Shown piece by piece: positions 26,546-33,477 of a stretch of DNA of 64,000 nt. Positions within the stretch are counted from its first letter, which is position 1; every line of letters starts with the position of its first letter. The notes beneath the pieces were generated by a model. It searched no databases. It had not been told where the DNA came from and saw only the letters and a program-made list of their open reading frames with translations. Source of the DNA: Novosphingobium sp. (GTDB lineage: Bacteria > Pseudomonadota > Alphaproteobacteria > Sphingomonadales > Sphingomonadaceae); the NCBI RefSeq assembly GCF_039595395.1, contig NZ_JBCNLP010000001.1, positions 4,030,001 to 4,094,000 of the forward strand, in the 5' to 3' direction. A program made the translations under genes and the position numbers.

Positions 26546-26707
26546 GGTGAGTCCCGGCTGTGAGGCGTCGTAACCTCTTGAAGCGTAGCTCGGTCCAGTT
26601 TTCTGGGCCGGGTGGCTGCTGCGTATGTCCAAGCGCTTGCTAAAGGTAGCAGCGCCTCGGGCTACGCACGGGGTTACGAACACCCGGCTTAGGGCTGGGA
26701 CATCGCC
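26546..26707 (+). ncRNA. Putative structured RNA, branched multi-helix fold
   Basis: Hand folding gives nested helices on the plus strand. P1 is 26546-26559 with 26693-26707 (14 bp, one bulged A). P2 is 26568-26577 with 26670-26679. P3 is 26583-26590 with 26660-26667. P4 is hairpin 26591-26610 (GGTCCAG, TTTT loop, CTGGGCC). P5 is 26611-26622 with 26646-26656. P3, P4 and P5 meet in a tight three-way junction. About nine pairs are G-U on this strand and only one A-C is seen, which fixes the orientation. It ends 22 bp before the next ORF. The shape recalls HEARO/IscB omega-RNA, but no IscB gene is present. Not protein coding. Confidence 0.65.
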
Positions 26708-26729
26708 TCCAACACGAATGGGGGCATAA

Positions 26730-27275
26730 ATGACAACTATCATTGCGATATTTATTGTCTTTTCAGCGATTGCCATCATGCAAATCGCCAAAGCTAATTC
26801 CGTTGAAAAAGCGATGCGAGAGATAAACGGGTTCAACCCTTCTCACATCTTTTCCGGAACACATGGCGGTGCAGCCGTTGCCATAGATCCATCTGGCAAA
26901 AAGGTATGCTTCATGGAAAGCTCAAAATCTCATAAATTGTTTAATTACAATGATATAGTTTCCGTTGAGGTGGAGAAGAATGGCTTATCCGTAACGAAAG
27001 TGAACCGAGGGAGCCAAGTGGGCCGCGTTGCTTTAGGCGGCTTGCTTCTAGGACCTGTAGGGCTTCTCATGGGCGGTGTCACAGCATCACGGAGAAGTGA
27101 AGAGAAGATAAAATCTATTTCTCTCAAGGTCTACACCACTAATATGTCATCGCCGGTGAAAACAATACACTTTTACAAAAGTCATTCCGGCGCTGATCTA
27201 AACAACTTTACGGTTAAGCAGGCCATGTCTCTCTTAGATTCGTGGCACGGGCGCTTTCTCGCAATCATAGACTGA
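26730..27275 (+). CDS. Small membrane-anchored hypothetical protein
   Basis: 181 aa. An N-terminal transmembrane helix (residues 2-20, TTIIAIFIVFSAIAIMQIA) is followed by a soluble beta-rich domain (ICFMESSKSHKLFNYNDIVSVEVEKNG-like strands, ~50-85), a glycine-rich hydrophobic stretch (VALGGLLLGPVGLLMGG, ~106-122) and another beta region. The layout resembles PH-like/SHOCT-type membrane proteins, function unknown. It starts 22 bp after the structured RNA, so the RNA could be its leader. AT-rich island gene. Confidence 0.6.
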   Translation: MTTIIAIFIVFSAIAIMQIAKANSVEKAMREINGFNPSHIFSGTHGGAAVAIDPSGKKVCFMESSKSHKLFNYNDIVSVEVEKNGLSVTKVNRGSQVGRVALGGLLLGPVGLLMGGVTASRRSEEKIKSISLKVYTTNMSSPVKTIHFYKSHSGADLNNFTVKQAMSLLDSWHGRFLAIID

Positions 27276-27508
27276 TTTTCAAAGACGAAGTCTGATTTCA
27301 CTCAATGAAAGCGCCAGAGAAATCCATACAAATTCAACAAAAAATCAAAACCTCAATCCTCACATGATTAGGTGTAGGGTGGGGGTGTCTGAAATTCATT
27401 GTTTGCTTAATTATTGTAAATAAGCACAGAAACTCGATTTATTTCATTTAACTTACAATGAATATTTCCGCATCGAATTCTCAAGCGCATTTTGGGGATG
27501 TTTAGCAT

Positions 27509-27853
27509 ATGAAGAAGCGTTCATTCTTGCTGTATTCCGCGATATTTATAGCCGGAAGCTCCAATATGGCTTTGGCAGACACGTACAAAAAAGTGTGGGA
27601 GAATCGGCAGATTGAAGAAATTAATTCTACAAAAAGCATGCTTGATCTGGAATGGTGCATCGCCAATTCGCTAACTGACTTTGGCGCACCAAACGTCTTC
27701 CATGGCGAAGGAAAAGTATCAATTTCAAATTTTTCAGGATTAATTGCATTTAACTCTATTGAGTTAAATGAATTAGGCGATCATAGGTTGATTAAATTGG
27801 TGCGCATTCAGCAGAAAAAGACGCGAGAGCAAATAACGAACTGTGTCAAATAA
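27509..27853 (+). CDS. Secreted hypothetical protein
   Basis: 114 aa with a clear Sec signal peptide (MKKRSFLLYSAIFIAG ... ALA, cleavage near residue 23), leaving about 90 residues with two Cys (C49, C112) that could form a disulfide in the periplasm. Not recognised. The upstream 27276-27508 gap is AT-rich and shows no gene. It converges on the polymerase-like gene and shares the terminator at 27870. Confidence 0.6.
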   Translation: MKKRSFLLYSAIFIAGSSNMALADTYKKVWENRQIEEINSTKSMLDLEWCIANSLTDFGAPNVFHGEGKVSISNFSGLIAFNSIELNELGDHRLIKLVRIQQKKTREQITNCVK

Positions 27854-27869
27854 CCCCTTTGAAAAAGAA

Positions 27870-27889
27870 AGACGGCCCGAAAGCCGTCT
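27870..27889. terminator. Bidirectional terminator between convergent island genes
   Basis: Perfect 7-bp stem AGACGGC / GCCGTCT with loop CCGAAA. On the minus strand it is followed by TTTCTTTTTC, so it works best for the gene ending at 27908. Confidence 0.85.
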
Positions 27890-27907
27890 GTTCCTAGCAT
27901 CGCTCGC

Positions 27908-29311
27908 TCAAGCCCCCTTTACTGAAAGGGCAGGATACACCCCCACCTCTTCCTTGAAGGCTTCTCTCAGCACTTGTTCCGCCACTTTCGCCTTGCTGAC
28001 CGGCACAATGATAGAGTCATGCACGGGATATGCCGGTATCCCATGATCCCTTGCCAGCCGCAGCATGGTTTTCACGATGATACATGACTCGATGTATTGC
28101 AGATCGCCCCAACGGATCGGACAGAAGGGCCATTTGGCAAGGACAGGAAAGCGAGCCAAAACAGCCTCTTCCACTTTTTTAATGGGGTAATCCTTCCTCA
28201 GATTGCGCCTCGGGAAGGCCTCTGCATACTTTTCAACATCCTTGTCCATCCATCCTGTGTGAAAACAGGTGTGACCCATCGTTTTGGTGAACCACATTTT
28301 TATGACCAGCCGGGGAATGGCGTCAAACCCGTAAGGGTCAACATCCTCCGCTATCGACTGATGCAGCAGCGCCATTAATATCCTTGGATGGCTGCCAGAA
28401 ATGTCGATTTCAGCTGTGGCTTCCTTGTTTATCAGGAGGTTCTTCCGCTCCTTGCGTGTCGGATCATCGGGCTTCCTACCTGCAAACCCCTGATAACCCC
28501 CGTCAAAAGGATAAAGCCTCCCGCCTTTCTGGTAGTTATGGTCTGGGGTATCTCCGCAACTGAAAACCCGGCGAAAGCCCCCGCAACAAGATGTTTCATC
28601 AGGATCACCAGCATAAGTTAGACTGTGCGCCGAAAGAAAGGAGTTTATCTCTTTAATGTCAGATATATAACCTTTAACGAGGTGGTGTTTTCGATGAACC
28701 CTCATCACCTCCCCCTTAATCTTAGCCCCGCGTTGATAGGGCGTTTCTCCCTCCTTGAAAGTGGAGGATGCCCTAAGCAGGATTGGGAATGGCGGCTTAG
28801 AAGGCTGATCAGTCTCCCGAAAGTGGGATATATCACCGCCCTTGACCCCATGCTTTTCCGCGAGAGCCAGGAATGATGGTGTCAATCTGATGCGGCGAGC
28901 TTTGCTGTCATCAAACCGATTTTGAAAATCAGTTTGTTCTATATATTCAGATGATTCTAAAAACCCAATGACATTCCGGAATGAGCTTTCACCAATCAGT
29001 TCATCGGTAAAGCTATCACGCTTCCGAGAGCGATAGGCCCATCCTTCATCATTATCAGCTTGAGCTATCAGCAATTCAGAACATATTATCCCCAAAGCCT
29101 CTTTAAAAAGAGTATCTGTTTTATTTTTGTTTAATTTTCTTAACTGAATTTCAGTCCATAAATGATCAATCAATGATCTTGCTTGGATTGATTCTGGCAT
29201 AAACCTCAATAAGAGATAAAAAGCACCCTTGTTGAATTCAAACAAGCCACGTTCTTGATACAGATGATTAATATATCTTTGAAATTTTTCTTTATTTTCT
29301 TTTTCTTTCAT
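27908..29311 (-). CDS. Putative polymerase-palm protein of the island (replication protein)
   Basis: 467 aa. The C-terminal half has a motif-A-like EIDISGSHPRILMALL (D303) and a motif-C-like YPVHDSIIVP (HDS, residues 431-433), with GGRLYPFDGGYQGF at 263-276 before them. This order and spacing recall the family-A DNA polymerase / single-subunit RNA polymerase palm. The N-terminal ~180 residues are helical with winged-helix-like character (RIRLTPSFLALAEKHG). Fingers motif B is not obvious. The place after int and alpA suits a replication protein of a satellite or integrative element. Family membership is inferred from motifs only. Confidence 0.6.
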   Translation of the reverse strand: MKEKENKEKFQRYINHLYQERGLFEFNKGAFYLLLRFMPESIQARSLIDHLWTEIQLRKLNKNKTDTLFKEALGIICSELLIAQADNDEGWAYRSRKRDSFTDELIGESSFRNVIGFLESSEYIEQTDFQNRFDDSKARRIRLTPSFLALAEKHGVKGGDISHFRETDQPSKPPFPILLRASSTFKEGETPYQRGAKIKGEVMRVHRKHHLVKGYISDIKEINSFLSAHSLTYAGDPDETSCCGGFRRVFSCGDTPDHNYQKGGRLYPFDGGYQGFAGRKPDDPTRKERKNLLINKEATAEIDISGSHPRILMALLHQSIAEDVDPYGFDAIPRLVIKMWFTKTMGHTCFHTGWMDKDVEKYAEAFPRRNLRKDYPIKKVEEAVLARFPVLAKWPFCPIRWGDLQYIESCIIVKTMLRLARDHGIPAYPVHDSIIVPVSKAKVAEQVLREAFKEEVGVYPALSVKGA

Positions 29312-29816
29312 AACTTATTTCCATAATAATATTTCCTCTTAAAGAGAGAGGGAGGGAGAGAAGGCAAGGAAGAAGGGAAGGGAAAGAAAGGAAAAGATAT
29401 ATTACGTAGACCGGATTTGAATTCCGTCTTTTCATTACAATGCCCTGACACCTTGATTGCGCTGAAAACTAACTCATCTTGACCTCCTTTCGAGACGCAG
29501 GCCTCCCCACAGCCGGACTGGGTCAGTCTGCCAGAAGGAATACCTCTAATTTCAATTTTAAGCCCTTCTCAGAAGGGAAATGGCTTTTTGGCTACCCAAG
29601 TAGCCCAAGGCACACGCAAGCGCTCAGAAGGCCTCCTGAGGGAAACCTTCATACAGACCGATAACGATGTGGGATAACCTCCAGCCCCAAGGGCGTGAGA
29701 TGGATGCCCTATAGGCAGTATTGAAGTGAGAGGCAACATTTAAGGATTAGGGTATGCCTCCGATCAGCAAGGCGGGCCCTGCCCTGCCAATCATAGGTTG
29801 ATCAACGCCAACATGC
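29312..29816. other. Gene-poor island region with a homopurine tract
   Basis: 505 bp without a convincing gene. It holds an almost uninterrupted purine run at 29342-29396 on the plus strand (one C), just upstream of the minus-strand polymerase-like gene. Near 29475-29495 the minus strand has AAAGGAGGTCAAG followed by ATG AGT TAG, a strong SD before a two-codon ORF. Two small hairpins, GGCTAC/GTAGCC and CCCTTC/GAAGGG, lie at about 29560-29620. It may include the element's replication origin or the leader of the polymerase-like gene. Confidence 0.45.
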
Positions 29817-30350
29817 TCATTTACTGACGACGGAACACTCCCGCCAGAATTCCAAGCAAGCATCGATAAATTCGAGAACGTCCGTTGCCGATGGCGTGAT
29901 GACGTTCACACGTACATCAAGAAGAGTACCCTCCGGCAGGGATGGCAAATAGCGGCCTTCGTATTTGACGAGCTTCGACAACGAAGGTCGCATAGGGCTT
30001 GCAAGCAACTCACACAGTTCAATCATCTCACTGATTTTTGCAGAAGACTCCCAGCCCAAAGCCGCCATCGCCTCTATGACAGAGTCGAGGCCAGCGGAAT
30101 GCCCATCGATCCCAAGGGCGGGGGCAATGTCCAGCTCAAAGACCCTACCCAAATGATCCGAATGCCTAACATTGAGGGCTTGGATTGTTCCGACATTCAA
30201 AGACCTGTATTTTTCAAAATACCCCTCATCGTAATGCTCGATCAACGCCGATGATTGCTGATAGAAACCCCTAAACTCCTCCAAACCAGCAATAATCTGA
30301 TTCAAATCACCCCGAGAAACGACAGGCTTGTTAGAACGCGCAGCAGTCAT
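29817..30350 (-). CDS. Hypothetical protein downstream of alpA
   Basis: 177 aa, acidic, largely helical, without signal peptide or membrane segment. Not recognised. ATG at 30350 is 1 bp after the stop of the AlpA-like gene (TGACATG), so the two are coupled; the in-frame extension to 30392 lies inside alpA. Segments such as DLNQIIAGLEEFRGFYQQS and ISEMIELCELLASPMRPS suggest a helical-bundle fold. Its position equals that of small satellite replication/regulation genes. Confidence 0.65.
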   Translation of the reverse strand: MTAARSNKPVVSRGDLNQIIAGLEEFRGFYQQSSALIEHYDEGYFEKYRSLNVGTIQALNVRHSDHLGRVFELDIAPALGIDGHSAGLDSVIEAMAALGWESSAKISEMIELCELLASPMRPSLSKLVKYEGRYLPSLPEGTLLDVRVNVITPSATDVLEFIDACLEFWRECSVVSK

Positions 30351-30351
30351 G

Positions 30352-30531
30352 TCACGCAACCTTCCGCAAAGCTTCAATCCAGCGGTCAACATCCTCTTCT
30401 ATCCAACGGATAGTCGAAGGCGATAGGATTACCGGCTTCGGAAACTCCGGAAACTTCTTGCGATAGCGCCAGATGGTAGCTCTCGACAGGCCAGTGCGAG
30501 CCATAAATTTTGATGTAGTAATCATAGTCAT
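30352..30531 (-). CDS. alpA: AlpA-like HTH regulator/excisionase
   Basis: 59 aa, below most ORF-calling cut-offs. It has a MerR-like winged helix: FMARTGLSRATIWRYRKK followed by FPEFPKPVIL and IRWIEEDVDRWIEAL, the standard AlpA arrangement. SD AAGGAGG lies 7 bp before the ATG at 30531. AlpA proteins activate excision or integrase expression in P4-like elements. The gene is coupled to the next one and lies 220 bp downstream of the integrase; that 220-bp gap is AT-rich and probably holds its promoter. Confidence 0.88.
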   Translation of the reverse strand: MTMITTSKFMARTGLSRATIWRYRKKFPEFPKPVILSPSTIRWIEEDVDRWIEALRKVA

Positions 30532-30751
30532 TTGGTCCTCCTTTTACTTGAGTGGGACCCATATGAGCTATGAAATTTGGCTCCGCAACCCCACCACCCC
30601 CGCACTTTATATAGATTGTCTTCTAAATTGACTTATAGAAGTATGAAGAGGGGTATAAACAGGAAGATGATGATTTTTTCCTCTTTAAATCAGTAATTTA
30701 CTCGTTGAATTTTTTGCAAGTATTCGGCAAAAAGCAGTTCTGGTTTCAAAT

Positions 30752-31897
30752 TTATTTTTCGCACGCGTCTGCCCACGCTTGCATCATAGGTTTTCGCTGC
30801 TCAAGGAAGTCCGTGCGACGGTATGCGGCCTCGGTTTGATCCTTCACGACGTGCGCCAAGGCCGACTCGGCCCAATCTCGGGAATAACCTTCCTCAGCAG
30901 CCCAATCCCGAAACGATGACCGAAATCCATGAACGGTGAACCCGTCGCCACCATTTGCCTTCAAAACCTTGCCCAAGGTCATATCCGACATGATTTTTCC
31001 CTTCATGCCGGGAAACAGCAGAGCATCGGCGTCTGAACCAATTCTGTTGAAAGCCGCCTCCACGATAGCCTGCGCAGCTGAAGACAACGGCACCCGATGC
31101 AATCGCCGCTTTTTCATCCTCTCAGCAGCCACAACCCAGACACCAGCCTCAAGGTCAAACTCCCCCCTTCGGGCTCCCCGCACTTCCTGCGACCTTGCTG
31201 CTGTCAAAATAGCAAACAGAAGGGCATCACGCCCCACGGTCGTTTTCGCTGCCCTCATGGCTGAGACAAACGCTGGAACCTGCTTATATGGCATCGCAGG
31301 GAAGTTGCCCTTTGCCTTTTGCTTGATCGGTTTCAACAACGTCGAAAGGGCACGTTCCGGTGCCTCACGGTCACGCCACCCCTTAGCCTGAGCATGGTCC
31401 AAGATCGTGGCGATACGCTGACGCACCCGACGCGCCGTTTCAGATTTGGTTTTCCAGATGGGCTTAAGAGCTTCGGCAATGTCGGGAGCATCCACTTTGC
31501 CCACAACCAAATCCCCAAGTGTGGGGTAGGCGTAAGTTTTGAGGGTCGAGCGCCATTGCTTCTGATGTTTGACGTTGCTCAGGGAAGGCAGAGCATGATC
31601 CAAATAGGACTCAGCCGCCTCCTTGAATGTCATAGAGGCAATTTTAAGCTTTTTAGCTTCAACCTTCAGGTCAACTCCGTCTCTTGCTGCCTTACGCTCA
31701 ATGCGCGCCTTTTCTCGGGCCTCAGCAAGTGACACGTGATCCAGTGAGCCAAGGCCGATATCTTTGCGCTTACCATCAACCTGCACCCTAAGAATCCAAG
31801 ATTTGGCTCCTGAGGCGCTGACTCGCAACAGCAGCCCATTCCCATCCGAATGGCTGCCGGGCTTGGCGTTCCGAACTTGCAATTGAGTTAAGGCCAT
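30752..31897 (-). CDS. int: Tyrosine integrase, P4 type with DUF4102 arm-binding domain
   Basis: 381 aa. N-terminal arm-DNA-binding domain (LTQLQVRNAKPGSHSDGNGLLLR in two parts), core-binding domain (~90-190) and catalytic domain with R235 (LTAARSQEVR), H323 and R326 (VHGFRSSFRDW), H349 (ALAHVV) and nucleophile Y359 (AAYRRTDF). ATG 31897 fits the family start; an in-frame ATG at 31915 adds six residues. It lies about 130 bp from tRNA-Ser, whose 3' end is duplicated at the far end of the island, so this enzyme most likely inserted the element. Its GC content is higher than that of the cargo. Confidence 0.95.
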   Translation of the reverse strand: MALTQLQVRNAKPGSHSDGNGLLLRVSASGAKSWILRVQVDGKRKDIGLGSLDHVSLAEAREKARIERKAARDGVDLKVEAKKLKIASMTFKEAAESYLDHALPSLSNVKHQKQWRSTLKTYAYPTLGDLVVGKVDAPDIAEALKPIWKTKSETARRVRQRIATILDHAQAKGWRDREAPERALSTLLKPIKQKAKGNFPAMPYKQVPAFVSAMRAAKTTVGRDALLFAILTAARSQEVRGARRGEFDLEAGVWVVAAERMKKRRLHRVPLSSAAQAIVEAAFNRIGSDADALLFPGMKGKIMSDMTLGKVLKANGGDGFTVHGFRSSFRDWAAEEGYSRDWAESALAHVVKDQTEAAYRRTDFLEQRKPMMQAWADACEK

Positions 31898-32027
31898 ACC
31901 CACATCCTTCCCCACACTAAGGAGGCAATTATGTGGGTTGGGTTGGTGCCCTCTGCAACAGGGGTTTTAGCAAAACCCTTGTATTTTAGGCGTTTGAGAC
32001 TGAATGAATCAGACTGAAACGGTCAGA

Positions 32028-32043
32028 TGGCGGAGCGGGAGGG
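32028..32043. repeat. Attachment-site direct repeat, right end of island (within tRNA-Ser)
   Basis: Same 16 bp as at 22545-22560. It covers the CCA and acceptor/T-stem 3' side of tRNA-Ser, so insertion left the tRNA intact. Repeat-to-repeat distance is 9483 bp. Confidence 0.9.
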
Positions 32044-32118
32044 ATTCGAACCCTCGATACGCTTTTGGCGTATACTCACTTTCCAGGCGAGCGCCTTCGA
32101 CCACTCGGCCACCGCTCC
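32028..32118 (-). tRNA. tRNA-Ser (anticodon GGA)
   Basis: 91 nt including encoded CCA. Acceptor stem GGAGCGG / CCGCTCC, discriminator G, long variable arm typical of class II serine tRNAs, T-loop TTCGAAT, anticodon GGA at 32082-32084 (reads UCC/UCU). It is the integration target of the adjacent integrase. Confidence 0.97.
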
Positions 32119-32236
32119 GCATACCTGTAAGGTCCGCCGCCCTAGCGATTGTCTTTGGGCAGCGCAAGCCTTCCTCTGCGCTTCCTGTTCATTCATCGAT
32201 CTTGCCTGCGAAAGACGCCGGGGGCAGAGTAACAAC

Positions 32237-33268
32237 ATGCCTTTCAACACCATGCCCCGCCGCCTTTCGCTGACCGCCCTCGCCATGCTGGGCGCCCTGA
32301 TCCCGGCGCTGCCGGGTCAGGCAGCCCCCGCCGCGCCGCCACCTGCGGCCAAGGCCCTCAGCGCGGGCGATATCGTCAAGGCCGCGCCCGCCGGTGACTG
32401 GGTGGCGATTGCCCCGCAGGATTTGCTGGTGATGGCGCTGGCGCCCGATGCCAAGGGGCACCCGAGGCAGGTGGTGATCCAACTGATCCCCGCGCCTTTC
32501 TCGCAAGGCTGGGTGGGCAATCTGCGCAAGCTGGCCGCCGCTCATTGGTGGGACGGGCTCTCGGTCTATCGCGTGCAGGACAATTGGGTCGCGCAATGGG
32601 GCGATGGCGACAATGAGGACAAAGTGAAGGCCCGACCTCTGCCCGCAGATTTGGCGAAGGTGGATGAAAGGGAGTATGAACTCCACGGATCTGTCCGGAA
32701 AGTTTGCGACCAAGATAATTGCATCGCAGGCGTGGAACCGATGGACTGGTGGAGCCAATCGCTCCGTTTCGACCCTTATCTTTTCGAGGGGGGAGCAGGC
32801 CAGGTCGGCTTCGGCAAGGGCTGGCCAATGGGGACGAATGCCAGGACCAGTTGGCCCATCCACTGCTACGGCACCGTCGGCGTTGCGCGCGATCTCTCGC
32901 CCGACACCGGGAGCGGCGCCGAACTCTATGCCGTGATCGGCCAGCCGCCGCGCATGCTGGATCGCAACATCGCGGTGGTCGGCCGGGTGATCGAGGGCAT
33001 CGAGCATCTCTCCTCCCTGCCCCGCGCGCCGGGCAATGGCGTCTATAAGGACACCGCCGACCGCACGCCGATCCTCTCGATACGCCTGGCCAGCGATCTG
33101 CCTGCCGAGCAGCAGCCGCATTTCGAATATCTCTCAACGCAAAGCGCCAGCTTCGCCCGCTATGCCGATCTGCGCGCGCACCGGCATGACGATTTCATCA
33201 AGGTGGCCGCCACCAGCGCCGACATCTGCTCGATCCCGATGCCCATCCGCCGCCATCCCGCAAGCTGA
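32237..33268 (+). CDS. Periplasmic cyclophilin-type peptidyl-prolyl isomerase
   Basis: 343 aa. Signal peptide ~1-29 (LPGQAAPA), then a long N-terminal segment (DWVAIAPQDLLVMALAPDAKG) and the cyclophilin-like core around VVIQLIPAPFSQGWVGNLRKLA, WDGLSVYRVQDNWVAQWGD, GSGAELYAVIGQPPRMLD and NIAVVGRVIEGIEHLSSLPR. It helps fold exported proteins. The middle part (about residues 140-200) is atypical for a plain cyclophilin and forms an insert seen in sphingomonad homologues. The ORF extends back across the tRNA, but the signal peptide fixes the ATG at 32237. Confidence 0.85.
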   Translation: MPFNTMPRRLSLTALAMLGALIPALPGQAAPAAPPPAAKALSAGDIVKAAPAGDWVAIAPQDLLVMALAPDAKGHPRQVVIQLIPAPFSQGWVGNLRKLAAAHWWDGLSVYRVQDNWVAQWGDGDNEDKVKARPLPADLAKVDEREYELHGSVRKVCDQDNCIAGVEPMDWWSQSLRFDPYLFEGGAGQVGFGKGWPMGTNARTSWPIHCYGTVGVARDLSPDTGSGAELYAVIGQPPRMLDRNIAVVGRVIEGIEHLSSLPRAPGNGVYKDTADRTPILSIRLASDLPAEQQPHFEYLSTQSASFARYADLRAHRHDDFIKVAATSADICSIPMPIRRHPAS

Positions 33269-33477
33269 CGGCATTCTCCACCGCTCCGCAGCTTACCGCG
33301 TTGCGCAAAAGCCCCGCCTCACGCATTAAAATTCGTATTCAACGCTCAGGCTTGTCATCGTGCATACGTGCCCGCATGCTGGCATGCATGGGCCCGCACT
33401 GATAGAAGGCGGCCCGCCATCCTGTCGGCATGCGGGGCCAACCCGCTGTAAGACTACGATTCGCAAAGGGACTATGC

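Noticed and set aside
26546..26707. Retron msr-msd or tRNA-like element
   Set aside because: No reverse transcriptase gene nearby and no tRNA cloverleaf; the branched fold does not match either.
29401..29430. tRNA-like T-arm (ATTCAAATCC) on the minus strand
   Set aside because: No matching acceptor 5' strand or anticodon arm within 90 nt.
29479..29664. 61-codon plus-strand ORF in the island gap
   Set aside because: No SD, non-protein-like composition and overlaps hairpins of the minus-strand leader.
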